NCBI RefSeq assembly: GCF_949628265.1
Contig: NC_088788.1
Location: 29,560,335-29,624,334 of the forward strand
Length of the DNA stretch: 64,000 bases
Source: Cloeon dipterum
Lineage: Eukaryota; Arthropoda; Insecta; Ephemeroptera; Baetidae
Direction: 5' to 3'
The translations under genes and the position numbers were made by a program. The notes below the pieces were generated by a model, which was not told the DNA's origin, ran no database searches, and saw only the letters and a program-made list of their open reading frames with translations. The number at the start of each line of letters is the position of its first letter. Within the stretch, counting starts at the first letter, position 1. Of this stretch, positions 26,401-37,886 are shown piece after piece.

Positions 26401-29400
26401 GAAATTGTGTAAAAGGATTGCGTGCATTTAAATAGAAAGCGGCAGAACAATTTTTTATTAAAATTTGCTAAATTTCTACGCAAAGTAGATGCCGCTTTAT
26501 TCACATCAAGCAATTTTGGTCTTGTTATTGGTACTTATATATTTGAATAATGTTGAAGTTTCCTTTTAAAGCATCAAATTTGCATTGACCTAAAAGCAAG
26601 AACCTTCAACTCGTTGGAAGATGAAACTCAAAATTAGAAGGACTTCTCTTTTTTCTTTTTTAACTATCATCTATCTTCAAGCTATTTAAATACAGACAAT
26701 AAATTTGATATAAAAACAAATTATTCTGAGCCATGTGTCATATATAGTGTTAATAACCAATTAGTATTAAGCTAACTAATAATTATAGTGCTATTTAGAA
26801 ACTGGCTCTTAATTAAAAGAAATGCCAGCTTTTATAAATGGGGCACATTAAAGATAAATATTATTAAGACCAACATAATATCTGTCTTCTATGGTGGTTT
26901 CTGGTTTCTATTACCATTTGATGATCATAAGATCGTGTTTCAGCGGTCCAGCCTCGCGAGCGTGCAATAAAAGGATGAGCGCGTGTAATAGCATTCGGCA
27001 ATTCCTTTCCTCTCCATTGATGTCATTCAACCTGTTTTACACGACAAAAGGAAGCCTTCCAAAAAAATGCAAAGGGGCACGTGACTCTCCTCCGTGGGTG
27101 GCTCCTTGTTCAAATCTTAAAACGCTTTATTACACGGGACTCCTTTCACAGACGGAATTTGGTCAAACAGGTTGTCCTTCCTCTCTGTACCGTAGGAAAT
27201 TCCATAACGTGCGCAAGATTAGCAGCGTTTGAAAGAATTTCCTTCTGCTACATGCGGTGGTCAATGGGATTTATGAGAAAGGCAGTGCTGAGTGAGGAAA
27301 GTGACTCAACAACTGTGTAAGCCCCTGTTCGCGTAATCAGGTGTGCGTTTTTGTGTGAGTAATGCCGACGCATAGCAGGGCTTCGGCACTCCGAGGCGTT
27401 TGTTGCTCGCTGATTGAGCGGGGGATGACCGGAGTGCAAAGGAATGCTATACAAACTTATATCGGCGATAAAAAAAGAGAGAAAGTTTTGTATCTATCGA
27501 TTTGCATTTCGTCTCTCACCGTCAATTTTTTCTACCTTGAATTTATTTCTGAGAGTTTTTAAATTCGGCTTTAGTATGGAATAAAATTGTGTTAATGTGA
27601 ACTGACATGATCTAGCCAAAAAGTGCGTGTAAAAAATCTAGGCATTTAATGCACAGATGTTACCGGCTGTGTCTTGTGCATATTTGATCTGAAACTCGCC
27701 TTGAAAGGTCCATTCGAATGATTTGCATATGAAAAGACACTTCTTTTGGCCGCAGAAATGAAATTTCCTTGAAAAGCACGCATTCCATGTATTGCACAAA
27801 TGAGCGCCAACTTCATGCTTTTTTCCGTCTGTTAAAAAGAAATGTCCGTTTCGTACGGCCGTGGTGAGAGACGTGAGCGCCCCGTGTTTATTTTTTTACC
27901 GTCATGCATAAGTCCTTGGAACGATTCGCATATTTCCACAATAGTTGTTGTCACTCGACCCGTCCGGAGCTTAATAGTGTGGCATTCTTGCAGCCAGATT
28001 TACCATAAATTGCGCTCATACATCAAGTTTAGTGCAACTGGAATGGCAAGAAAAGTTGGTGAAAAATAATTCATGTTTTAGTGGCACTCGGCAGCTGCCT
28101 CTCTCGCGTTTGTTTGTCCTTTTGAGGAGAGCGTCGGTTTAATGACTCGCCGCCGCCGGACGCAGGCACAACGTACTTCAATCTGGAAAAAATCGTCAAA
28201 CACGCGCAGCTTGCGAGCAAGAAATTTTGATTGGGACAGTGATGGCGGTCGTGACTGGCTGGCAATTCGAAATAATTGTCACATTCAATGCCTGCAATTA
28301 AGCCGCTTCCGCCGAGCAATGCAGTTTGAGTAATTTTCGCAGTGATTTAGTTCTTTATTTTCTGGCCACTTCTCGCAGGGCTGCTTCTCTCTTTTATTGA
28401 AAACGGTACACGGTGCCAATGAATAAAATAGTTTAAGTGCCACTCTATGGTTGATAAATTAAATCATTCCTCTTCTAGACGCATGAAATACGCTCGGTTT
28501 TCCTTCTCAATTAAGCGACTCATTCAGTCATTTGATCAGACCTCAGACCTGTTAAATTAAGTAGTGTATTCCTATTCAGGGACAAGCTTGCCATTTAGAG
28601 GGAGTGCCGAAAATTGTAATTCCATCCAAACAAAAATGCAAAAGTAAATCGTAATCAGCAATGCAAATAAGACGGATTTTCAAGCGGGCCTAAGGACGGA
28701 GGAGTAGTCTCGCGCGCAGCAGCGAAGGTGGCGTGTAGAAACTCGATAGTTTTGTGTACAAGATGAAAGCTCTTTTCAAAAATAACCTCCAGTGTGTGCG
28801 GTTCTAATTTTAGAGTTTTTATAGAACGCGAGCCGCTTGAACAAGAGCGCGACTGGCGGCGAAAATATTGAGACCAGACACCGCGCACCGCCCTCAGCCA
28901 CCGTGGTCCACTTTCGGTTTCAATGAATCAGAATAAAAGATTTCAATTTTTTTCGTAAGTGTGTTCACATGATAGTTGCATTTTTAGTGTTTTAAATTAT
29001 ATTTGCAAACAAATTTAACGGTATAAGTTTAAATGCCGTCTTTCATTTCCAGGTAATTGTATTTTTATGGTCTGGGAAATGATCGTTAAAATAGAATAAT
29101 AATACTGAGCAATATATGTCAAGAATTTGAAAGTAACTTGTAGCTTAATAAATAAAATTGGGCAATTTTAAAGTTGTACAAATCATATAATATTTCGTGA
29201 AAATCAGCTCGCAATTTCACCCATGAAGATAGACACACTATCAGGAAAGTACGCACCATAAGTAAAAATCAAGGCAAGTGAGTTTTATAGCTTTGTCTTC
29301 CTATTTTTAATCTGATTACAGGAGATAAGCCGGCTGTGCAGAATGAAAAATGTCCGTGGAAGTTAATCCCTTCAAGCAGTGTTGCGCTGCAAGAAGCGAG

Positions 29401-30318
29401 CGACGGACGTACCAGTGATATAGTTTTTTGCTCATTACGCATTTGAACTCTTAATAAATCAGCAGTCAATCAATCTACCGTCTGTTATGTTTGCAGCAGC
29501 AGCAGCAGCAGCGAGAAATGCAAACATCATTTTCTCAGTAGACTGAATTACATTCGAACGTGACAGCAAGGCAACGATTTGCACTCGACGCTCGTTGTCG
29601 TTGAATTATGCAGTAATCCGCACGTACCGCGCGCATATTGAACTTGGGAATGCTCAACTCTTTAAGTCTCTCGCAATCAGTTTTGATGCTAACACCTACT
29701 TCTCCTCTGCAGATTTTAAAATAAAACAATATGCGGTGTGCGTTCGGCCAAATCAAAAAGATGTCGATGTCCTGACTCAGTGGTCTGCGGGTTTCAGGTG
29801 ATGTCACGGTGGCTTATCAAAATACTGTGGCTTTCATATTCATCCGTCTGATAAGTGCAAGTAGGATTTGACGCGGTTCGAAAGCAGGAGTGGTTAGAGC
29901 TTCTGATAAAAATATCAATGTGACACAAGCAACCCGAACGGAAATAACAAGAGGGAAAATGTTATTGATATAATAGCAAAAACAGCTTTTATAATAAGAA
30001 AATCTCTTATCGTAAAAAATTCCTATCTACAAAGTACAAACAAACCCAGAACAAAATAAAAAAAAAAACAGAAGGTCCCCACTAAATAAAGCCACTTCAG
30101 GAGTGGATCAAGTTCCTATTAAAAAATCTGCAGAAAATGAAATAAATGTGGCGAAATTCTTCAAAATTGGTGACAGAAAAGGGTTTGATAGGCGAATTCA
30201 GCAGATTACCTACCTTTTGGATGCAAAGGGGTTGGGCGAAGTCGATGCCGCCCTGGAGGCGGAACCCCCAGGGTGACCCGTCAAAGCGGGTGAGCTTGAC
30301 TGTCATAAGCTGGGCCAT
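10779..30318 (-). CDS. Zasp52: Zasp52-like PDZ-LIM Z-disc protein, long isoform, 17 coding exons
   Basis: Scaffold of the muscle Z-disc (Alp/Enigma family), which in flies binds alpha-actinin and is needed for myofibril assembly. Minus-strand exons: 30318-30214, 19937-19786, 18075-17955, 17896-17837, 17668-17526, 17398-17178, 16629-16470, 16395-16310, 16176-16074, 15810-15672, 14894-14774, 14570-14517, 13065-11901, 11459-11273, 11210-11090, 11030-10915 and 10856-10779. All phases agree, giving 1044 codons with the stop. Domains: PDZ (about 1-86, with PWGFRLQGG carboxylate loop), ZM motif (about 157-187), LIM1 (about 313-366), a proline-rich spacer, and LIM2-4 (about 869-1043, ending in HAR). 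The start is the family's usual MAQ residue start. The frame stays open upstream to 30552, discussed separately. Alternative exons replace the 13065-11901 exon. The assignment is firm; isoform use is inferred from phases. Confidence 0.93.
11572..11734 (-). CDS. Zasp52: Alternative Zasp exon encoding a second version of the LIM2 first half
   Basis: On the minus strand this stretch is flanked by an acceptor (CCAG) and donor (AAG|GTACC). It reads an open frame ending YPICIACAKEITR, which lines up with VPLCGLCNGQIR at the end of the 13065-11901 exon. Entry phase 1 (completing a leftover G) and exit phase 2 are identical to that exon. It therefore joins cleanly from 14517 into the LIM2 second half (GPFITALGK) at 11459, and cannot follow 11901 in frame. 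The preceding 40 or so residues are charged and not proline-rich. The acceptor's pyrimidine tract is mediocre. Use in transcripts is inference. Confidence 0.68.
11901..13065 (-). CDS. Zasp52: Zasp long alternative exon: proline-rich spacer plus LIM2 start
   Basis: An 1165-base exon with entry phase 1 and exit phase 2. It starts QKFVWPPQKP and carries the DPMLTGPTATP, GPPVHL and PMVFALTTAP blocks. It then becomes a long proline/alanine/glutamine spacer with polyproline runs, followed by three 27-residue repeats, and ends in the first zinc-binding pair of LIM2 (CGLC). The acceptor (ACAAG) has a weak pyrimidine tract, but several CTAAC branch-point-like motifs lie just upstream, including TACTAAC. 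It is homologous to the exon at 13807-14321 over its first 160 or so codons. Confidence 0.85.
12128..12370 (-). repeat. Zasp52: Three tandem 81-bp coding repeats in Zasp spacer
   Basis: Three in-frame copies of a 27-residue unit (12370-12290, 12289-12209, 12208-12128) with consensus RPTSPLPPLT-IPAKQTFPPPAPVN. The copies differ at a few positions, so they have diverged since duplication. They lengthen the flexible spacer before LIM2. Confidence 0.9.
13397..13402 (-). promoter_or_regulatory. Zasp52: Candidate poly(A) signal for the short Zasp isoform
   Basis: AATAAA on the minus strand, about 405 bases after the stop codon of the 14321-13807 exon and before the next coding exon at 13065. It would allow a transcript ending here to be polyadenylated. 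Confidence 0.4.
13807..14321 (-). CDS. Zasp52: Alternative terminal exon giving a short Zasp isoform (PDZ, ZM, LIM1 only)
   Basis: Acceptor TGTAG then GRTFMWPPEKP, in the same phase as the homologous exon at 13065. The reading frame continues through DPMLTGPTATP, GPPVHLHP and PMVFALTTAP to a stop at 13807. Joined to the twelve upstream exons (30318-14517) it makes 660 codons including the stop, a 659-aa protein without LIM2-4. A possible donor (CTCT|GTAAAC, exon end 13811) would exit in phase 2, which does not fit the 13065 exon. Joining it to 11459 would give a LIM2 without its first cysteine pair, so a terminal exon is the best reading. Transcript data are needed to separate the two. Confidence 0.75.
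16074..16629 (-). other. Zasp52: Zasp LIM1 exons
   Basis: Exons 16629-16470, 16395-16310 and 16176-16074 encode the first LIM domain: NICSECERLIVG, then HVDCFKCSTCG and LYCDVHAKM, with all eight zinc ligands visible (CxxC, HxxC, CxxC, CxxH). Introns split the domain twice. All isoforms described here would contain it. Confidence 0.92.
17526..17668 (-). other. Zasp52: Zasp ZM-motif exon
   Basis: Encodes KSIVNKQYNTPVGLYS followed by ENIAETLSAQAEVL, the ZASP-like (ZM) motif that lies between PDZ and LIM in this family and contributes to alpha-actinin/Z-disc targeting. The next exon (17398-17178) continues with the conserved VNFKKNE segment. Confidence 0.92.
19786..19937 (-). other. Zasp52: Zasp second PDZ exon
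   Basis: Reads VNGGSPAETAGLQAGDAIVK and continues through NNIDVFNLRHKEAQDVIVKA, the second half of the PDZ fold. It joins in phase 0 to the first PDZ exon and leaves in phase 2 into 18075. Confidence 0.95.
19938..30213 (-). other. Zasp intron 1, about 10.3 kb, no nested gene recognised
   Basis: A large intron splitting the PDZ domain, bounded by donor AAG|GTAGGT at 30214 and acceptor TTTTAG at 19938. Short open frames inside it show no domain. It includes a short (GCA)n run at 29493-29512. Large first introns of muscle genes often carry enhancers, but I cannot point to one. Confidence 0.7.
29493..29512. repeat. Short (GCA)n microsatellite
   Basis: A 20-base uninterrupted GCA repeat inside the Zasp first intron. 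It is not in a supported coding frame. Confidence 0.9.
30214..30318 (-). other. Zasp52: Zasp first coding exon (start of PDZ)
   Basis: Thirty-five codons beginning MAQLMTVKLTRF and containing PWGFRLQGG and DFAQPL, diagnostic of the Zasp/Alp/Enigma PDZ. The donor follows LCIQK, a junction that keeps the PDZ in frame. The frame is open upstream to 30552 with a candidate start there. That extension is arginine-rich and unlike any known Zasp N-terminus, so I keep the MAQ start. Confidence 0.92.
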
Positions 30319-30788
30319 CCTCGAAGCGACGGACGTGGGGCCGAATGCGCCGTGCACGACGACTGTGTCCGTGCGAGAGCACCGCTCTCGGCGCCTCCGT
30401 GCGCACACCGCTGCAACACCGGCACCGCCATCCGCCGGGCGCATGCGTTTCTTCTTGAATTGACCGCCACTCCGCCTGCCACGACCTCCTAGTCGCGTCG
30501 TCGGGACACAGATGGCGAATCGCAGACCCTCATCCTCAGACTCACTTTTCATCTCAGCAATAAAATATAGTTTTGTTATAATCGCTATTTTTTTAAGGCA
30601 AGAGTTAGAAACGTATAAAATATAAAGTTTATTAAAGGCTCACTGAACTGAACTTTTGTCGGCACTTTGAAAATAAATGCTTGTTGGCGTTCAATTTGTC
30701 GGTAATTGCCATCCAACAAGTATTTTCTACACAAAATCTGTCCAATTAGTTTGTTGTATTATTTAAAAAAAAGGCAAAAAAGTTCACC

Positions 30789-31049
30789 TCAGAGGTTCTG
30801 CAATTCAATTTTCAGAACTTTTAGGTTGCAGAATATTATTGCTTGGCCGGCGGCGATTGGGGGTGGTATTGTTTGCGCTGGTCTCTCTCTCGCATCCCGT
30901 TCTAAAATTCGGTCAGCAAGTTTTACTAAATAATCAAAATCATCATTTTCGTGCCCGATCAATGTTCCACTTAAGTTATCTGGCAAGCCCCGCAAAAATT
31001 GAGTCTTTATCGTTCGGTCTGGAAGACTTTTGCGCTGTAATTCAATCAT
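30789..31049 (-). mobile_element. Decayed retrotransposon gag fragment
   Basis: The minus-strand frame contains MIELQRKSLPDRTIKTQFLR, then LPDNLSGTL and DDFDYLVKLADRILERDARE. This resembles the segment of Ty3/gypsy-like or related gag proteins where a short helical stretch is followed by a RLP-type motif and an LA-D-I-E motif. A stop codon sits directly before the ATG, and no protease, reverse transcriptase or LTR is visible. It is a remnant, not an active element. The call rests on remembered motif patterns. Confidence 0.42.
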
Positions 31050-31636
31050 AAATTACCCTGTAATACGGTTGTCTATGAGCTCTTACTTATTTGACAAAAT
31101 AAATAAGCGATCGAGCTTGAATTATTAATACAATTAAGCAAAACACACAATTTTCAATCATTTTTTAGCAGGTCTATAACAAAATTTAAAAAATCCATTC
31201 ATCCGCATCAATAGAATAGTACAACAGATCATTTTGCTTTTCTGATATACAAATAAGCTTTTATCAAATTGCTGTAAAATTTAAAACAAACTACTATTGT
31301 ACTGTTTGATGGCGAAATATATGCAACACGTGCAACATTTCTGTTTAGAGATTGCCTAAGGTGCTGTGAATGTGAAGGTGATGGCTTAAGATTGAGCCAC
31401 GCGCACCGCGCACTTTCATTTTTTCCTGACCTAGCGCTCCTTGTAAACTGAGATCAGGGGAAGAATTCGTGAATGAGTTTTTTAAAATTTGCTTTTTAAA
31501 TTGTAACCAAATTTGCCTAAACTGAAATTTTGTTTCTCATTAATGAATTTCATTTTGATGCATTTAAAAAACCTAGGTCGGCTAATTCAAAGCCAGGTTC
31601 AGTCTTCAGGACCCAACCCTGACATGACCCTGAGGG

Positions 31637-31648
31637 TCGAAATTTCGA
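31637..31648. repeat. Perfect 12-bp palindrome TCGAAATTTCGA
   Basis: A perfect inverted repeat directly next to a shorter interrupted one (GACCC-TGA-GGGTC, 31626-31638), in a small GC-richer island. No role can be assigned. Confidence 0.6.
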
Positions 31649-34600
31649 GATCGTCCATAGTTTTTGATTTTCTTAATGTTGTTTTGTGTTTTTGTGCACA
31701 TGGTGATCAAGTGTTTTTTAATCGAAATAGTTGGTTTCAGTAAAAAACTATATTTTTATTGGGGGTGTTTAAATTCATTATTTTAATGCAGAATAACATG
31801 ATATGCAGGTGTTTTGTGGCCAGTTTCTGCCAGACTAAGTTGAATTATCAAAATTCCTAAGCTAATCAATCATCTAGAAAGCATATATAAAGTTTAAAAA
31901 ATCTTGACACCTACCATATCACAACAGCCCAGTGTTCACGAGCTCTCTCAGTGGCAGTTTGGTCTTTTGTCATTTAAAATTTGCTGGCGAAAAAGGACAA
32001 CTATAAATTAACGTTTTTTATCTGTTCATAAAATAAGCCTGAATTAACATTGAGGATAGGTTGAAATTTCATTGAGCAAACGATTCTTAAGTATAAAGGC
32101 CACTTGTCATTGTTATCTCCAAAACTGTCCATTTCCTGGATGAAAATAATACCACCAACTTCCTCTAACTAAATGCTTTCCTATGCTGCTTGCAAATTAA
32201 ATTCGTTACGAAGCCTCATTGTGCATGATTATGCCAAAATAATTTTTAACGCGAGAAACGTCGGGACGAAAGTTTGGCATTAATAATATTACTTCCTACT
32301 CTCAGGTTGTTTTATTGACCATTTTGGTAAGTCAAAACCTTACTTTTCTCTTCGTAAGTACTCTGTCAAACAAGGAACGATTTTCACAGACGAGTTTTGT
32401 CCAAGTCGTTTATGCGTCCAGCTCTCGTAATAACGTTAATTGCTGAGCTAACACCAGCTTTTGCCAAGTACAGACGTAGAATATTAAAGCTTTCTTCTCT
32501 GTGCGAAAGTGAAGTGGTTCTAAATGTCAAATCATGGTTTGGTTTTGTAAATCATTGCATTTTTACTATGATTTTAGAGGATAAATTTTCTGCTGATTGT
32601 CACAATAAAAAGCTCATCCTTTAATACAAAATTAACTTGTTCATTCGCAAGCAGCCATTAATTTCCAATAATAAATAATTCTATCATTGAGTCGGACAAA
32701 ATGCAGCGGTCGGTTAAAAAGTCAGAAGAAGAAATGGAGACTTTTAAATTTTTCAACCAGTTGTGCAACTGAACCGCGGTGAATGAAGCGAAAATAAAGG
32801 GACTGTGTTGCTTGCTGGTTAAACTGGTTCAATACGACCAATCCTCTTTCCGATCCGATTTGAGCCCATATATCATGGCGCAAATCAACTCCGTGAGAGC
32901 AGAGCTGCGGGCCAACTTTTTGCTGCAGGAAGTTGGTGTCTGCCACTGATGTGTGGGGTCAACCACCCCTGCGTCTCGTCAGCCGCCGCCACTCGTTCGA
33001 AAGACACACACAAATAAATGCGCCAGTGAAAGTGGTCAGACGGGGAAGGTACTACTTACTTGCTTTTCTTGCGCACGAGGCCTCTCCTCGCATGTTTAGC
33101 TGCCGCTGTATGAATGTAAATTATTCACTTAGCCAAATCACACGAATTCGCCAGCGGAAAGATTGATTATAATGTTTTTCACTCTGTTGCCAAATAACAT
33201 TTAGATGCCAGATTCTGGTTCGTGGGATGTGAGTCACTTTTAATCAAGATGTATGTTTACCTATCCAGTTGTATTGCGAATCAATGAGAGTGTTCCATTG
33301 TTCATTGTTGGGTACAAGTAAATCTGCAACGAATGGATTGTTCATAAATGTCTGATGCAAACAATGAAATAAATTCCTGAAAGAAGGAAATCTTTTATTT
33401 ATTTTCTAACTGCTTTCGATCGCAATGCAATATGTACCTTACAATTTAAAATAATCTAATTAGGACTGTGTACTAACAGTGAAATTTCAGACCCAATTTA
33501 TCGAAAAATTAGACGGGTTGTCAATTATTTTTTCATTTGATTTCGATTCCTCTCGCCGCGATCCATCCAACGGTGTGCGAACTCTAAGGTAAATATACTT
33601 TCTAGCGAAATAAATCATGATTTTCTATAGGGACGAGACAGTACTCGCCACGTGATTAGTAATTAGTATATGCAAACATTTGCACCGATTTTGTTAAAAA
33701 TTTTGACGGCAACCTGGGAAAATGTTCAGCACTTTCCTTGTTTTTTAATTTTATAAATTAGTTCAAGATTGGAATGATTTTTCAGAATTAATGTATACAC
33801 ATATAACCACTTTATTTCAATATTTTATTTTCAAAGCTCAAAATATAATATAATATTTATAGTATATCGGAAGTTGTTGGAAATTAAGATTAAAAAGGAG
33901 GAAGGTTTAATTGCAACGAGGATGAAGCTCATTTTAATTAAAATATGTAGTGCACAATTTGTTAATACAAACTTTGATAACAGTCACATTTTGGTGATAA
34001 AAAATTAAATTTTTATTGATTGAACTTGATCAAAAAATATTATACCAAAGCCAGTGTACACAGTGTGCGATAATACACAATGAGGTCTTCATTCGTAATT
34101 TTTTCTTATTTTTCAATTCATAATAATTATGCTTGAGGCCAACTCCTTGCATTTAATTTGTTCCAGTCCAATTTTTACCAGACTCTAAACATTTGTTTTC
34201 AGTTTCAAGTGAGCAGTCAGAAACAGCACTTTCAAAAACGATTTTTCACAAGTAGGGCACACGTCCCTCGTGGAAGCTAGTAAAATCGCCCCAGCTGATT
34301 TGCATACAAAGTGAGCGAATTCCACGTGGAGCACACACTCGTAACAAGCACGTAGTAGAACAAACACTTGAGCAACGCTTAAAAGTGCTTCATTTACGAA
34401 TGGAGCATTCTCTGAGAAAAACGCGCAAAATAATTGAGTGCATTATGCGATCTCGGCGGCAGAAAATCCCGAGGCACGCAATTAGGTCTCTGCCGGCCAT
34501 TCTTTCTCGTCCACGTAATAATAAAGACACACGCTACTTCCTTATTTCCACCACTAGCAAGTTTCACAAATGATGCAAAGCGCCGGCTTTTGTGTTGTGT

Positions 34601-36374
34601 TTATATGAGTGCGGTGGCATGTGTGAAAACTCAGGTGCTGGTCTCCGAATTCTAATGACCCGAGGGGCCGCTTTCGGCAATTCATGTGCTGAAACTGCAA
34701 TATTGTGGCGATGACAGTTATGTGCTTCTTAATTAAGCTATTCTGTTCTTTCGAAAGTATAATGAAGAGTACTTGCAAAATTTGAGGATTCTTTGCCGTC
34801 CTAAATTTATGTAATTGTGACGCACATATACATCTTTTACAAGTTTGTATTTTTTGAAATTTCACCGTCTGAAAATCCTTCCAAGAAAATGAAAAATGCC
34901 ATAAAATGTGATGTATATTTCAGCATTAAACACCATAAAATAAACGGTTTATTTTATTAAAATGAAATATACTACTCACCTTATATATTTGCATCAAATA
35001 AATAGCCACGGGGCGCTGATCTGCATATTTATTACACGGCAATTTACTCATTACGACAGTGACAAAGACAGGTTTCAGGACGAGGGTATTAAAACCATTT
35101 CCTGACGCCAAAGACTCTGATCGACAGGTGTTAATCTTGAAAATTAAAACCCTCTAGCCTGTCCAGGCGGAACAATTGAAGAATTAGTTTCAATCATTTT
35201 GGTTTTAATCACTTGCGTTCATTGTACCAGGCACATTTGCAGAAGACTAAAGTGATAAACTGTGCTTTCCACGCGGAAAACAATTGAGACGAAACACCCG
35301 AGAGCGATTAATGCGAGTTGAATCGTGCAGGTGGTAATTTCAATTTGTTATTGTTACCTCACGATCAATACTGGAGGCAACAATGTAAATTAATAAGAGT
35401 TTTACATTATCTCGTGTACATGTCTCTGCCATCCCATTTTTCCTTATTGTTGACATCAATAAAATAAGAACCTGAAAAATCACAACTCAAGTAATACGTT
35501 TTAAACATATTTTTACGGTTTATTGCAAAATTGATTTTATATTTATGTATCACAAGTATTTTTCCTGTATTTCCCACGCATTTCAGCTACACAACATAGA
35601 GTTCAAAAGACTATACGTCCTTATGGGCACACACGTTTTCCTCTTCCGCAAACTGCACTTCCTGAATTATGATGTGAGAGGCCAAAGCTCGTATGCTCTC
35701 GGAATGGGTTTGCTCTGGAGTAAATTGACACCATTGTTCGCAGCAATGCGCAGAGACTGATCGCGCTGAAAGTACGTTTCAGCTCTCGAGGATAGCGCTA
35801 AAGAAACCACCTTGACCACCAGCTCGTGATTTGCCATGCCCTTGTTCCGGACTGAGAACAGATAATCGTATCTTCTATGATCACGATGCTTTCCGATCAT
35901 GTAAACTAAGATTTACAATTTTGGTCGTGAATCGCTAGGATGTGAAATAATGATTCCCTGCCAATAGCAATTATATTGAATAAAAAAACATTCATGACCA
36001 AGCGTGATGACTGCGCACGGGTACAAAATTTTGTATTCATGCCAGAGAGGATTATTGTATCAAATTCTATGAATTTTCTCAACTATGCTTTAAAGATCAA
36101 TGTATTTAAATTAATAATGAAATTTAATTAACTACTCATTGCTCTCGGCAGCACGCAAACTAGTGATGTGAACTTAAACAGGTGTGACTGTACGCTGCCC
36201 CTTGCAATGGCCATAATTATTACGCAGCAAGCTTTTTGATCTTGCGAGCTTATTAATTAAAGGCTTGAAATGCAACCCCATCACAGAGAATGTGGAATGA
36301 ATCCGACCCTACGAGCAATTAATAACATAAAAATTATTGAATTTTCCCTGTGTGGATAGAGAACTAAATGCTCA

Positions 36375-37886
36375 ATGCTCAGTTCAGTGAGGTCATTTAC
36401 TTCGAAGGAGGTGCATTATAGTGAGGCTCTCTTAATGGCTAACATGAAGAGGCCCATCGATTTCATTGGAAGAAGTGGTCTTTTACTTATTAAGTTTTGG
36501 TCCATGCTTACATCGTGCAAAATCGGAATACCAGCAAGGGCAACAGAGATTCTACTGGCGACTCAGTTCTACGGGTCAGTCATTGGTATCGTCAGTGTAG
36601 GAGCAGTGCATCCAGCACCTCGAAAATTTTTCTCGAAATACTGGCTGCTAATGGTCCGCTTTGCAATACATGGGAGACTGTTGGCCTCCTTCTACCTATC
36701 CATCCCCCTGCTCAGGGAGCTCCTCACTTTTCAGCCAGAGCAGTTTTTGAAGTTCACCAAAAAACTTCAACTAGAACTGAAAAAGTAATTTCTCTTTTTA
36801 TTTCTGTTTAGAATATATTGTTTATTTGCATTTCTAATTTTTTTCAGTGTTGGGGCAAGAAGGTGGAGAAACACAATCTATATTTTTACGTTTGTAGCAC
36901 TTTCATTTACAGAGGCTTTCCTATATCTTAAAAAATATGCAAATAATCCGCAAATCGCGGGCACGTTTCATTTAATACCACTTCCCATTGCTATAATTTT
37001 TGTTATCACTTCAGCCATACTTACTGCAACTATTTTCACCGTTGAAGTCTCTTTCTTTATTTTCTCAAATTTCTTTCTTGAATACATACTGGCCTTAATG
37101 AACCACCTCCGATTCGCTGTTGAAAACGTACACTTGCGTACTCGACTTGAATTGTCAGCTGAATTCTGGCCCAGCGAATTTCAGGGCAACGTCTTTGACA
37201 TACGTTACTTGACCGAATTCCACAACTACATCATTCAGTATTTAATTTACCAAGTTATCAGCTGGAAATAAACATTTACTCGATTGCAGGTTCGTTAAGA
37301 AGTTCATGAACGCCAGATATTTCACTATGTATTTCTTAACTCTGTATATGAGGAAGCTAGTAATGGTCAGCACACTTATTGCGAGGGTGATCAGCAAGGT
37401 ATGTTAATAAACTGTTTTAACCAATCACTCATATATTTTGAGCGTAGGTTGTAGAAGTTGAAAGCTCGCCGGTTTTTATTTTAATCATCGGGATGCAAAT
37501 ATTTACTTTGGCTACCTATTGTTATCACGGAACTTTAATCACTGCCAAGGTAAGCCATATTAATAATGTAGTACGAAACCTAACACAGGCAGCGCAATTT
37601 CAGAATGTTGACATAAACCGAATGATTCAGTACAAAATGGCAAACCCTGGAGAAGGTGTTGATCTTGACCATCCTGATTTAAAGGGTTTGTCAGTTTTAG
37701 AGGCTCGCACCAGTTTGGATTTTTCCCTTGATCTCGACAGCAATTTCCCCCTCAAACTGAACACGAGCAGCCTCACAAGAGTAACTTATTTGTTAATTTG
37801 CATAGATGGTTGCTAACGGTAATTTTTTTCAGGTTTTTAGCTTCACAGTTTTAATCTTAATTTTGTTTTTGACCTTCGGCCCCTAG
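36375..37886 (+). CDS. Seven-transmembrane chemoreceptor, gustatory-receptor-like, six exons
   Basis: Predicted insect chemoreceptor, an inverted-topology 7TM ligand-gated channel of the gustatory/odorant receptor superfamily. Exons: 36375-36784, 36848-37237, 37290-37398, 37448-37549, 37589-37780 and 37833-37886. Phases agree and total 419 codons with the stop, the normal size for this family. Hydrophobic segments include IYIFTFVALSFTEAFLYL, LIPLPIAIIFVITSAILTA and FSFTVLILILFLTF. The gene structure, with short phase-0 C-terminal exons, is typical of gustatory receptors. The last exons read FPLKLNTSSLTR then VFSFTVLILILF, matching the position of the receptor signature but without its usual TY-Q-F residues. 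Exon 2's donor is ATTCA|GTATTT; the later GT at 37257 would create an early stop. Ligand unknown. An odorant receptor cannot be fully excluded. Confidence 0.72.

Larger units (their letters stand above)
30319..36374. other. Intergenic region between Zasp and the chemoreceptor
   Basis: About 6 kb with no supported gene apart from the decayed gag fragment near 31 kb. The Zasp promoter and any 5' untranslated exon should lie just right of 30318 or further. No promoter could be pinned down. Confidence 0.5.

Noticed and set aside
32722..32946. Minus-strand frame containing SVAQLVE, a peptide string often seen when tRNA genes are translated
   Set aside because: I could not fold a tRNA cloverleaf or find a proper B box here, so no tRNA is called and the frame has no protein family.
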